In this document: positions 18,817-26,511 of the stretch, piece by piece
Position numbering within the stretch: position 1 is the first letter of the stretch
How the letters are laid out: each line of letters opens with the position of its first letter
Assembly (NCBI GenBank): GCA_014360685.1
Contig: JACIXB010000027.1
Span: forward strand, 1 to 64,000
Length of the DNA stretch: 64,000 nt
Origin: Actinomycetota bacterium
GTDB taxonomy: Bacteria > Actinomycetota > Geothermincolia > Geothermincolales > RBG-13-55-18
Direction of reading: 5' to 3'
Program-made: the position numbers and the translations under genes
The notes under the pieces: model-generated
Told to the model about the DNA's origin: nothing
Database searches by the model: none
Seen by the model: only the letters and a program-made list of their open reading frames with translations

Positions 18817-18932
18817 CTGAAGCTCCGTCTTGCGAAGTAGGTCCTATCCTCAATCTCCAGCTCCGTCTTGAGCAGCAGGTCATGCCCCTCCATCTCTCGC
18901 TCCGTTCTGCGCAGCAGGTCGTACCCTTCCGT
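18778..18932 (-). repeat. four imperfect 38-39 bp tandem repeats over a gene start
   Basis: Units lie at 18778-18816, 18817-18854, 18855-18893 and 18894-18932. Read on the minus strand, the 39-bp units encode versions of xxGxDLLRKTELE, the first 13 residues of the molybdopterin-domain protein. The second unit has lost one base, so a start in the third unit (ATG at 18893, with a better GGAGCGAGAG site) would run out of frame and stop inside the first unit. Confidence 0.85.
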
Positions 18933-18941
18933 GACCGCCCC

Positions 18942-20375
18942 TCACTCCAGGTTCCTCTGCCGCAGCCACCGCGGCAGGAGTTCCTCCTCCACCCTCTTCC
19001 TCACCCCGGGGGCCTTTTGGGCCAGCTCGTCGGCCAGGGAAGGGCTCAGGTTGAGGTGGCCGAAGCTGCCGTCGAAGATAAGCGCCTTGTCGGTTCGCGC
19101 CGCGCGGCGGGCCTTTCGCATGGCCGCCTGGAAGTCCTTCGCCACACGGATGACCCCCAGGTCCCCCATGGCCTTGAAGAGGGGGTTGGCCCGGTCCAGC
19201 CTCAGGTATTCCATCTGGTCCCGCCCCACCACGAATATGGGCTTGGAGAAGAGGTTCAGGAAGGGGATGCCCGCCCACTGCTGGTTGATGACCACCGCCT
19301 TGAGGGCGGGATTGATACCCGTGCGGAGCATTTTGGTGGCCAGGTCCTCCCTCTCCTCGTAGGGGACCTCGTCTATCATCATCATCGCGGAGGGCGAATC
19401 CAGGTCCATGATGTCGTGACCCTCGCAGTTGGAGAACATAAGGACCCCGAAGGTTACGCCCCCGGCGTGGACGTAGTAGCCCCACCGGCCGCCGTCGATG
19501 ACCGCCACGCATTCCTCGATGGACTCCAGGAGTTTCTGCATCTTCCCGAACCGCTCCAGGTGCCCGCGGGTCACGCGGCGGTCCAGGGCGAAGAGGTCGT
19601 TGTCCGCGTCTATGGCCATTATCCCGGTGGGGGAGGTCCTCATGATGCAGCTGAAGGCGTACCTCTCCTGGACGAAGGGGGACCGGAAGACGGCCACCGG
19701 GAGGAAGTTGCTGCTGCGGTTCTTGAAGGAGTAATGGTAGGCGGAGCGCGTTTCCAGGCGGGCGTAGGACATGGCGAAGGCCTTGAAGCTCCTGGCCAGG
19801 AAGCGGTGGAAGTACATCTCCCGGGGGTCGTCGTAGTAGGCGTGCACGAACCGGTCGGCGTCGTAGGCCTTCTTAACGCCGTAGAGGGTGCCCACCTCCG
19901 TCTCTATGGCCACCCCCTCGTCGTAGGGGCCGAAACCGAAGACCTTGCCCTCGAAGAGCTCGTCCAGGCGGAAGGCCTCGATCACCTCGCGCGATTCCCG
20001 GAAGCCCCGGTAGGCCGCCACCCCCAGGCGGACGTCCCGGCAGCCGGTGCGTTCCCGGACGGCGTCCCTGACGGCGCCTAGCATCTCCCGGTAGGGCCAC
20101 CCTCCGAAGATGCTGAACCCGTGCTCTGAGGCCAGGATGTGGGCGCGGTGGCCGGGCTCGATCATCCCCATGTCAACTTTTTCCAGGGCATAGAGGGTGT
20201 GCCGGCGTATGGCGGAGAAATCATCCCCGTAGCAGTAGACGGCCTCCGGGAACTCGGGGAAGAGGTCCCTCACGGGCAGGGACACGAACCCCGGGTGCTC
20301 GGCGGCGCGCTTGCGCAGTGGAGGCTGGTAGACGGATTCCATGAAGGGTAAGGGGACCACGGCAGGCTGGTACAT
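18942..20375 (-). CDS. uncharacterised 477-aa protein
   Basis: I do not recognise a family. The protein is soluble, without signal peptide or membrane segments. The N-terminal half has an alternating alpha/beta look, with a block around residues 110-230 (GVAAYRGFRESREVIEAF ... ETEVGTLYGVKKAYDADRF) whose layout loosely recalls LarA-type (DUF2088) racemases. This is a weak impression. The C-terminal half contains VIDGGRWGYYVHAGG, MMMIDEVPYEEREDLATKML and FDGSFGHLNLSPSLADEL stretches. Start ATG 20375 has GGAGGGGTGAG upstream. It lies between a ferredoxin gene and a molybdopterin-domain gene on the same strand, which suggests a redox or cofactor-related role. Confidence 0.5.
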   Translation of the reverse strand: MYQPAVVPLPFMESVYQPPLRKRAAEHPGFVSLPVRDLFPEFPEAVYCYGDDFSAIRRHTLYALEKVDMGMIEPGHRAHILASEHGFSIFGGWPYREMLGAVRDAVRERTGCRDVRLGVAAYRGFRESREVIEAFRLDELFEGKVFGFGPYDEGVAIETEVGTLYGVKKAYDADRFVHAYYDDPREMYFHRFLARSFKAFAMSYARLETRSAYHYSFKNRSSNFLPVAVFRSPFVQERYAFSCIMRTSPTGIMAIDADNDLFALDRRVTRGHLERFGKMQKLLESIEECVAVIDGGRWGYYVHAGGVTFGVLMFSNCEGHDIMDLDSPSAMMMIDEVPYEEREDLATKMLRTGINPALKAVVINQQWAGIPFLNLFSKPIFVVGRDQMEYLRLDRANPLFKAMGDLGVIRVAKDFQAAMRKARRAARTDKALIFDGSFGHLNLSPSLADELAQKAPGVRKRVEEELLPRWLRQRNLE

Positions 20376-20738
20376 GGCTCACCCCTCCACGCTCGGTCTT
20401 TCGCCGTGGCGGAAAACGATAATGGTTCGAGACCCGGGCCGATACACGACTCGCCCTTTCAACGCCTTGAAAAGGGTTTCGCTGGTGAAAGCCACTTTAG
20501 TTCCGGGTTCTGGGCGGTGCATGGTTCACCCCTCCCCTTTGATCATTCGACGTGGCGGAAAATGGAAAATATCCCCAGGTCCAGGCCGATACATTATCCG
20601 GCACCCCCGCGTTCTTCCACATGGCTGTCATTGCGTGAGCTCCCTGCCGTCGGGGCTCGTCCCTCACTCCTCCTTCCGGAATTCCCGTCCCAGTTTTTTC
20701 CACTTGGAAAGCACAGGAGATAGCTGGAGGTACATCTC
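20376..20738 (-). repeat. junction region with serial imperfect duplications and mini-ORFs
   Basis: This 363-bp gap is built from repeated pieces of its own borders. The ribosome-binding-site/start block (TACATGGCTCACCCCTCC) recurs in altered form at about 20516 and 20731. A block with GTGGCGGAAAA...GGCCGATACA occurs at about 20405-20446 and 20551-20593. The ferredoxin 3' end (CCGGAATTCCCG) occurs at 20676 and 20751. On the minus strand two mini-ORF tails share the pattern YRPG...EG-stop just ahead of a start signal. One 47-codon frame (20523-20381) ends two bases short of the 477-aa gene's ATG. Whether any is translated is unknown. Confidence 0.65.
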
Positions 20739-21362
20739 TCACCCCTCCTCCCGGAATTCCCGCCCCCGGAACTTCCCGATCAGGGAGACGTCCTCGCGCA
20801 GCCTGAACTGCGGGAATTCCGCCTCTATCTTGCGCAGTTTTTCCTCGGGGATGTCCAGGGGGTCCAGGGGGAGGTGGTAGAGGCGGCTCTTTTTTCTTTC
20901 CTCCGGCGTGATCCCGCCCGCTTCCAGGATCTTGAAGACGTTCACTAGACAGTAGATGCCGCAGCCCCGGCGGACGCCGGTCATGGCGCACACGTCCTCC
21001 GGGGTCTTGGCTCCCAAAAGGACGGCGCCGGCCAGCTCGCGGGCGGTGATGAAGGAGCAGGCGCAGACGGCCTCGCCGGGGGCCAGGCCGGCCCTGCGGC
21101 AGAGCCGCTTTACCTCCTCCGGGTCCAGGCGGGAGAGGTCCACCTGGAGCACGCGGCCCGCCCGGCGGGGGACCATGGTTATGGCGTTCTCCGGGCAGGC
21201 GTCCATGCAACGCTGGCAGTCGATGCACCTCTCCGGGTCCACGGCCATTCTCTTTCCTTCCCGCGCCAAGGCGATGGCCGCGGCCGGGCATATCTCCTCG
21301 CACTGGCGGCATTTGCGGCACCGGGACTGGTCTATGTTCGGCAGGTACTCGCGCAGGATCAC
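20739..21362 (-). CDS. ferredoxin-type protein, two [4Fe-4S] sites plus BFD-like Cys domain
   Basis: This 207-aa electron carrier starts with two 4Fe-4S binding motifs (CRKCRQCEEICP near residues 15-26 and CIDCQRCMDACP near 47-58). A second region has Cys-x-Cys (VCACSFIT) and a distal GVRRGCGIYC, the pattern of a bacterioferredoxin-associated-ferredoxin [2Fe-2S] domain, residues about 95-145. The C-terminal 60 residues are charged and unassigned. The start is GTG 21362 with AAAGGAGG five bases upstream. It probably delivers electrons to a partner oxidoreductase in this block; the partner cannot be named from sequence. Confidence 0.8.
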   Translation of the reverse strand: MILREYLPNIDQSRCRKCRQCEEICPAAAIALAREGKRMAVDPERCIDCQRCMDACPENAITMVPRRAGRVLQVDLSRLDPEEVKRLCRRAGLAPGEAVCACSFITARELAGAVLLGAKTPEDVCAMTGVRRGCGIYCLVNVFKILEAGGITPEERKKSRLYHLPLDPLDIPEEKLRKIEAEFPQFRLREDVSLIGKFRGREFREEG

Positions 21363-21504
21363 GGGGCCTCCTTTCCCGGCCGGCTTCTGTCGTCGTTTTC
21401 GTGTTGAGGCTGATCGCTTGACTCGCGGAGGGTCAAACGCTCCTTTCCCCGCGGGTTCCTTTCTATATGCCCTTGTAGTGCCGGCCTGATCAGCTTGCGG
21501 GGGA

Positions 21505-22005
21505 TCATCCTATCTCCTTTCCCGGCTCGGCCCTCCTGACCGGAACGGGCTTTTTCCTCGCCAGGCACCCGAGGGCCTCTCCGAGGAGCATGAAGAAGGT
21601 GACCAGGCAGGAGAGGTCTCCCTCCAGGCTAACCATCCCCGTGTTCAGGAAGGCCATCATGTTGAGCCGCAACCGTTTGCCCCAGGTGTCCGCGTCGCCC
21701 CACCCGTTCCAGCACACGGCGAAGTCGGCCGGCCCGGTGGATGTCGAAGGGCAAAGGGGTTTCCCTTCCCGGCGGGACCGTAATGGGGAGATGCCGCCGT
21801 CTTGAGCGCCGGTCCCCCGCCGGTATCGGATCGTTCCTCCCCGGAGCTGGAAGAGACCGGAAGACGAGCTTGTCCTGGAGCGCACCAGGAAGGAGAGCTC
21901 GGCCTCCTTGAGGCGCTCCCTGAAGGAGGGGTCAAGGAGCGAGGCCAGCGCGAACAGCAGGCGCAGCGCGACGTAGCAGAGATAAAGGATCATCCCGAAG
22001 ACCAC
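21505..22005 (-). CDS. small hypothetical protein with N-terminal hydrophobic segment
   Basis: This 166-aa frame opens with a hydrophobic stretch (ILYLCYVALRLLFALASLL, residues 6-24) that could anchor it in the membrane. A polar region and a second half with WNGWGDADTWGKRLRLN and a hydrophobic C-terminal helix follow. The start is GTG 22005 behind a GGGGGAGGGGGA run. Codon use looks coding, but I cannot assign a family; a sterol-carrier-like fold is possible but unproven. The 142 bp downstream to the ferredoxin gene hold no clear gene. Confidence 0.45.
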   Translation of the reverse strand: MVFGMILYLCYVALRLLFALASLLDPSFRERLKEAELSFLVRSRTSSSSGLFQLRGGTIRYRRGTGAQDGGISPLRSRREGKPLCPSTSTGPADFAVCWNGWGDADTWGKRLRLNMMAFLNTGMVSLEGDLSCLVTFFMLLGEALGCLARKKPVPVRRAEPGKEIG

Positions 22006-22113
22006 CGGCCTTTCCCCCTCCCCCTTTATGGCTAACCCGCTCCCTTCCTTTTTCCGGCTTTTTCCGGATCGCCTCCGCGGCGACGCCTCCTCTTATCCCT
22101 GGGCGCCACCGGC

Positions 22114-22974
22114 CTAGGGGCCGACGACATCCAGGCGCATGTCCAGGAGCGGGGCATCCACTATGGCCCGGCCGACGTCCAGGATGTCCACGTCCATGGA
22201 CTTGAGCTCCGCCACGTCCTCGAGCCTCACGTTTCCCGCGAAGGCGATCCTCACCCTATCGCGCAGGCCGGCGGCGCGCAGGGCTTCGGAGGCCAGGCGG
22301 ATGTCCTCCCGGTTGCCGGTGTCGATGAAGATGATGCCCGCGCCGCAGCCGGCGGCCTCGCATGCCTCCAGGGCCACTTCCCCGGTCTCCCCCTTGACCT
22401 GGATCACCTTGGTGAGGCCCTTCAGTTTTGACGCCGCCTCCAGCGCTTCCCGGATGCCCCCCAGCATGCGCACATAGTTCTTGTCCAGGTAGACGAAGGG
22501 CTCGGGGGTGATGCGATAGTGAGCGCCTCCGGTCACCACGGCCCGCCGTACGGCGTTCTTGAGCTGTGGCGGCATCTTTTTCCAGGCCCCGCAGACCACC
22601 CGGGGCCTTTCGCCCGCCAGGTCCACGAAGGCGCGGGCGGCGGTGGCGATGCCCGAGGTCTTGGCCAGAATCCCCAGCAGGACCTCCTCGGCGGCGGCCA
22701 CCTGTTTGGGGGTGGCCCGGAAGGAGGCCAGGACCTCCCCCTCGCGCACCCAAGTGCCCTCCCCGGCGACCTTACCGAGGATCAAGCCCAGCCTGTGGGC
22801 TTCCTCGGACACGTCGTCCGACCCCGAGACCACCCCTTCCCGCGCGGCTACGACGTGCGCGGTGAACAGCTTTTCTGAGATGCCTTGGAAGAGTTCCTCG
22901 CGCAGATCCCGGGATCCGTTTATCCCCACCGCCATCCGGCCCTCCAGCGCACTCAACAGCCGATACGTGGCCAT
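22114..22974 (-). CDS. NadC/ModD-like phosphoribosyltransferase-fold protein
   Basis: This 286-aa protein follows the quinolinate phosphoribosyltransferase layout. It has an N-terminal sandwich, then EEVLLGILAKTSGIATAARAFVD near residues 95-118, and an alpha/beta-barrel ending in FAGNV...DVDILDVGRAIVDAPLLDMRLDV. The NadC substrate-binding TRKT and HR..L blocks are replaced by GAWKKMP and HYRITPEPFVYLDKNY, so it may not act on quinolinate. ModD-type or other nicotinate-like substrates are alternatives. It lies between Fe-S and 2-hydroxyacyl-CoA dehydratase genes, outside any recognisable NAD operon. Confidence 0.7.
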   Translation of the reverse strand: MATYRLLSALEGRMAVGINGSRDLREELFQGISEKLFTAHVVAAREGVVSGSDDVSEEAHRLGLILGKVAGEGTWVREGEVLASFRATPKQVAAAEEVLLGILAKTSGIATAARAFVDLAGERPRVVCGAWKKMPPQLKNAVRRAVVTGGAHYRITPEPFVYLDKNYVRMLGGIREALEAASKLKGLTKVIQVKGETGEVALEACEAAGCGAGIIFIDTGNREDIRLASEALRAAGLRDRVRIAFAGNVRLEDVAELKSMDVDILDVGRAIVDAPLLDMRLDVVGP

Positions 22975-23011
22975 GCGAAGATCATCCCACGTGCGTATTA
23001 TAGACGATCTC

Positions 23012-23836
23012 TCAACTCACGTCGGCGTAGCTCTCCACGCGGCGGAAGAACTCCTCCATCATCCGGTCGCCGTCCGCCACCTCGATGCGGATGGCGTTCC
23101 GGGGGCAGGCCGAGGCGCAGAGCCCGCAGCCCTTGCACTCCTCGCCGATGACGGCGCGCCCGTCCTCCAGGCGCACCGCCCCGGTGAAGCAGGCCTTCAC
23201 GCACTTGCCGCAGCCGTTGCACTCTTCGGTGACCTCGATGCGCAGGCCTTCCAGGCGGTGGATGCGGCTCCTTATGTCCGGGGCCCAGCTGTGGATGTTG
23301 CGCATGGCGATGCAACAGCAGGGGCAACAGAAGCACAAGGTGAGAAAACGCCCCCAGTCCCTCATGGGTATCCCCAGCATGAAGGGGTCGGGGTCCACGC
23401 GGCCGATCTGGATGACCGGGCCCTTCTCCACCGCCCGCTCCACGTGGGCCAGGGCTTCCTCCACGGAGACCGGCTTGCCGATGCTCGGGTCTATCTGCCT
23501 GGTCGCCTCGCCCATGAAGATGCAGCCGATCTCCATGGGGTAATCCGGACAGCGGCATCCCACGCGGCAGAGGCACAGGGGGAGTATCACCCGGTGGCAG
23601 GACCGACGGATGATCTCCTCCACCGCCCGGCGGGGCACCACCGTGGAGCCCGCCTCCAGCTCCCGGTTGACGGGGACCAGGGTGACGTCGTAGTGCTCGC
23701 GGTTCACTATCCACCCCGTGAGCCTGCCCACCACCGGCCATGCGGTGCTCCTGGTCCAGAGGTCGGTGACCGGCTGCCAGACCGCCGCCACCTTGAGGAA
23801 GGTCTTCCAGTTCCTGGGGATGATCCTCCCCTTCAT
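23012..23836 (-). CDS. multi-cluster Fe-S protein
   Basis: This 274-aa soluble protein has cysteine-rich segments CLCRVGCRCP...GCIFMG near residues 95-120 and CFCCPCCCIAM near 178-188, then two classical [4Fe-4S] motifs (CNGCGKCVKACF and CKGCGLCASACP, residues about 215-255). The same arrangement appears in the 299-aa protein at 36448-37347, so the two are paralogues. Such proteins are likely electron carriers or platforms for anaerobic acyl-CoA enzymes. It lies immediately downstream of the dehydratase subunits. Start ATG 23836 has GAGGTGAGG upstream. Confidence 0.8.
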   Translation of the reverse strand: MKGRIIPRNWKTFLKVAAVWQPVTDLWTRSTAWPVVGRLTGWIVNREHYDVTLVPVNRELEAGSTVVPRRAVEEIIRRSCHRVILPLCLCRVGCRCPDYPMEIGCIFMGEATRQIDPSIGKPVSVEEALAHVERAVEKGPVIQIGRVDPDPFMLGIPMRDWGRFLTLCFCCPCCCIAMRNIHSWAPDIRSRIHRLEGLRIEVTEECNGCGKCVKACFTGAVRLEDGRAVIGEECKGCGLCASACPRNAIRIEVADGDRMMEEFFRRVESYADVS

Positions 23837-23904
23837 CCAACCTCACCTCGCGTCGGGGTCACATCTTCGATATTCGGCCATTGGAGACATCGATCACCTC
23901 GCTC

Positions 23905-23976
23905 GACCCCATCTATCCATCTACTCATCTACGACAGACCGAAGAACGAAGATATGACCCCATCTACCTATCTACT
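23905..23976. repeat. short direct repeat at the dehydratase gene 3' end
   Basis: GACCCCATCTA-type sequence of about 21 bp occurs at 23905-23926 and 23956-23976. The second copy overlaps the stop codon of the 469-aa dehydratase subunit gene. Confidence 0.7.
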
Positions 23977-25381
23977 TTCTACGCCTTCCGGCTTTTTTGC
24001 GGGACACCACCTGGTCCACGAAGGTCTCCACCTCGCGCTGGAAGATCTCCATGGGGGTCTGACGCTTGTCGAAGACGTCGCCGATAAGGACCAGGGTGGG
24101 GATGCCCAGCCGCTTCATGAGCTCGCGGCGAAAGAAGGAGATGGTGCCCAGGGTGTGCTTGCAGGCGTGCACCCCGCCGAAGACGCAGGCGTCGGCGCCC
24201 AGGTCCTGTGCGGCGTAGCAGATGTCGTCCACCCAGCGCAGGGAGATGGACTCCCCGCCCATCTGGCGGGTCATGGGGTAGTCGAAGGCGATGTCCGCGT
24301 AGGCCCGCAGCATGCTCTCCTTGGAGGAGTAGTCGATGGGCGGGAAGTAGTGGATGGCCAGGATGTCCCCCAGGATGGAGATGCCCTTCTTCTCCATCCA
24401 GGTGAAGTAGTTGTAGAAGTCGAAAAGCCAATAGATGTAACTAATGTAGATGCGGGCCACCTCCTCGGGCGCGGTGTACTCGCCCTTGCGCAGCCTCTCC
24501 TTGGAGATGTCCACCATGCGCTGGAGCACTTCCACGCATTCCTCCCGCCCCCACATCTGGCTGCGCAGCACCAGGAGGGTCATGCTGAAGATGTTGGGCA
24601 CCGGGCAGGGGCGGGCCTTCTTCAGCTCCCAGTACTCGTTGTAGAGGTCCACGGCCCGGTAGGCCCTCTGCATGACCTCGCGCAGGCGCTCCTCCCTGAG
24701 CTCCTCGCCCGTCCACTCCTCCAGCTCGCGCACGAAGCGCAGGAGGTACTTGTAGTACTGCTCCCTGCCCCGGGGCGACTCGTCCACCGGTTTCTCCAGG
24801 ATGAACTGGGGGACGCCCAGGTAGTCGGCGGCGAAGGCGTGGATCTTGGCGTTGGGGTTGCAGCTGCCCGGCGTGTTGTAGACGATGGCGTCCGGCTTGA
24901 GGCCCGGCCCGGCCAGGAGGGAGGCGATGCCGATGGTGTTCCCCGAGCACAGGGAGTCGGGCAGCCCCAGGCTCACGGCGTAGTCCCAGAAGCGCTCCCC
25001 CTGGCCGTAGCAGATGTTGACGATGGCCCCGGAGACGATCTCCGTGCACAGGGGGAAGAGGGAGTCGAAGGCCCAGAAGAGCTCCGGGGGGAAGGTGAAG
25101 GGGATGAAGATGAGCTTCTTCCCCTCCGACTGCGCCCTCTGCGCCTCCCAGAAGAGCTCCAGGAGCCTCTGGAAGAAGAAGATCTCCAGGTCCCGGTTGG
25201 CGGGAAGCTCCAGCAGCCCCAGGACGGTGTTCTTGAGCTCGGGGAAGACGAAGTTGGCCGCGCCCTCCACGGCCTCGTCGCTCACGTTCTCCGCGAACTT
25301 GTAGACCATCTCCAGGATGCCCACCGCCCTCTCGAAGCCGTTCTCTCCCGGCCTCATCACGTAACCCTTCTCCAAGGTCAT
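23972..25381 (-). CDS. 2-hydroxyacyl-CoA dehydratase-family subunit (HgdA/BcrB type)
   Basis: This 469-aa protein belongs to the 2-hydroxyacyl-CoA dehydratase/benzoyl-CoA reductase family of oxygen-sensitive [4Fe-4S] enzymes. Features are FIPFTFPPELFWAFDSLFPLC near the N-terminal third, SLCSGNTIGIA, a NTPGSCNPNAK block, and the C-terminal GADACVFGGVHACKHTLGTI with Cys and His typical of cluster ligation. The start ATG at 25381 overlaps the upstream subunit's stop as ATGA. The longer in-frame reading past 25381 is an artefact. Substrate cannot be told from sequence. The ATP-dependent activator (HgdC type) is not in the window. Confidence 0.85.
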   Translation of the reverse strand: MTLEKGYVMRPGENGFERAVGILEMVYKFAENVSDEAVEGAANFVFPELKNTVLGLLELPANRDLEIFFFQRLLELFWEAQRAQSEGKKLIFIPFTFPPELFWAFDSLFPLCTEIVSGAIVNICYGQGERFWDYAVSLGLPDSLCSGNTIGIASLLAGPGLKPDAIVYNTPGSCNPNAKIHAFAADYLGVPQFILEKPVDESPRGREQYYKYLLRFVRELEEWTGEELREERLREVMQRAYRAVDLYNEYWELKKARPCPVPNIFSMTLLVLRSQMWGREECVEVLQRMVDISKERLRKGEYTAPEEVARIYISYIYWLFDFYNYFTWMEKKGISILGDILAIHYFPPIDYSSKESMLRAYADIAFDYPMTRQMGGESISLRWVDDICYAAQDLGADACVFGGVHACKHTLGTISFFRRELMKRLGIPTLVLIGDVFDKRQTPMEIFQREVETFVDQVVSRKKAGRRRK

Positions 25382-26511
25382 ACACCCCCTCCGATCCTCT
25401 CCAGGAAGGCCTGGACCCGCGTCTTGATCCGGCCCAGGTCGGCGGCCGCGCTGTACTCCTTCTCCAGCACCAGGACCGGGATGCCTGAATTTTCCAGGTC
25501 GCGGCGCACCAGGACGGAATCCGTGCCGTGCAGGTCGCAGAACTTGTTGTACAGGTAGACGGCGCCGTCCACCCCGGCCCTCTTCGCCGTCTCCATGATG
25601 TAGCTCCGGCGCTTGTCGTACTCCTTGTACATGCGGGGGCAGAAGATGCTCGTGAGGTAGCCCTCCGCCAGCTCCTCCAGGGGATCGCCCCCGGTCCCCG
25701 GCCGGTGCAGGAAGGCCCGGGAACCGAAGCACAGGGCGTCGGCCACCACCACCGCACCCAGGCTCTCCATCTCCTCCATCCAGGCCACTTCGTCGGTGGC
25801 CGGCCCGCAGAGCATCAGCCGGGCCCGGGGCTTCTTTCCGGGCGCCTTCTTCCTCTCCTCGATGAAGGAGGAGAGGAGCTCGGCGAAATCCTGGCCCCTC
25901 ATGCGGGAACCGGCCAGCTCCAGGGCCAGGGCCTCGCTCCCCGTGACCCGGGGTTCGGGGAGCTCCCGCAGGGAGCACAGCTCCCGCCACCTCTCCCGCA
26001 CCAGGTTCCAGTCCTCGATGGCCCTTTTAAGGGCGTCGTCCTCCACCGGGGCGTCGAAGTGGGAGGCCAGGTGCTTGCGCAGCAGCTCCAGCTCCCTCCG
26101 GAAGTATTCCAGGGAGTCGTCGCGGAAGAAGTGGGGCACCTTGAGGTAGTGGAAGAAGGGGAGGTTCTTGTTGTGCTGCCAGTTCTCGAACATGGCCCGC
26201 AGGTGGTCGCACCCGTTGGTCTCGATGAGGCCGTCCAGGAAGTCGTAGGTCCCGTCCAGGGCCAGCTGCAGGCAGGAGCGGCAGAAGGAGCAGTTGAAGA
26301 GGGACATCTCCCCGTCGGCCAGGTCGGTCCGGGGGTTGCCCAGGGCCTTGATGCGGTAGGGAAGGAGCCCCGCGGCCTCGATGAGCTCCACGGGCGTGGC
26401 CACGCAGGAGTAACCCACCACCCGGCCGCCTCCCTCCTTCCACTCCCGGACGTAGGGGTCGTATACCTCGCATATCTCCAGCGCGGTTCCGGAAACGGCC
26501 ATCATCATCAC
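25378..26511 (-). CDS. 2-hydroxyacyl-CoA dehydratase-family subunit (HgdB/BcrC type)
   Basis: This 377-aa protein is the partner subunit. It has the family opening VVGYSCVATPVELIEAAGLLPYRI, the cluster-ligand region FNCSFCRSCLQLALDG near residues 73-88, the segment ETNGCDHLRAMFENW, and GAVYLYNKFCDLHGTDS followed by GIPVLVLEKEY near 320-360. The C-terminal GRIKTRVQAFLE is also typical. It overlaps the upstream helical-protein gene by four bases and the downstream subunit by four bases, so all three are co-translated. The family uses a low-potential ketyl-radical mechanism. The actual acyl-CoA is unknown. Confidence 0.87.
   Translation of the reverse strand: MMMMAVSGTALEICEVYDPYVREWKEGGGRVVGYSCVATPVELIEAAGLLPYRIKALGNPRTDLADGEMSLFNCSFCRSCLQLALDGTYDFLDGLIETNGCDHLRAMFENWQHNKNLPFFHYLKVPHFFRDDSLEYFRRELELLRKHLASHFDAPVEDDALKRAIEDWNLVRERWRELCSLRELPEPRVTGSEALALELAGSRMRGQDFAELLSSFIEERKKAPGKKPRARLMLCGPATDEVAWMEEMESLGAVVVADALCFGSRAFLHRPGTGGDPLEELAEGYLTSIFCPRMYKEYDKRRSYIMETAKRAGVDGAVYLYNKFCDLHGTDSVLVRRDLENSGIPVLVLEKEYSAAADLGRIKTRVQAFLERIGGGV

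Noticed and set aside
22559-25558. 999-aa plus-strand open frame
   Set aside because: It crosses two clear minus-strand genes, is rich in H, P, R and G without domain patterns, and is an antisense shadow of GC-rich codons.
25379-25990. Upstream extension of the dehydratase subunit frame
   Set aside because: It reads another frame of the upstream subunit. ATG 25381 overlapping the stop as ATGA is the natural start.
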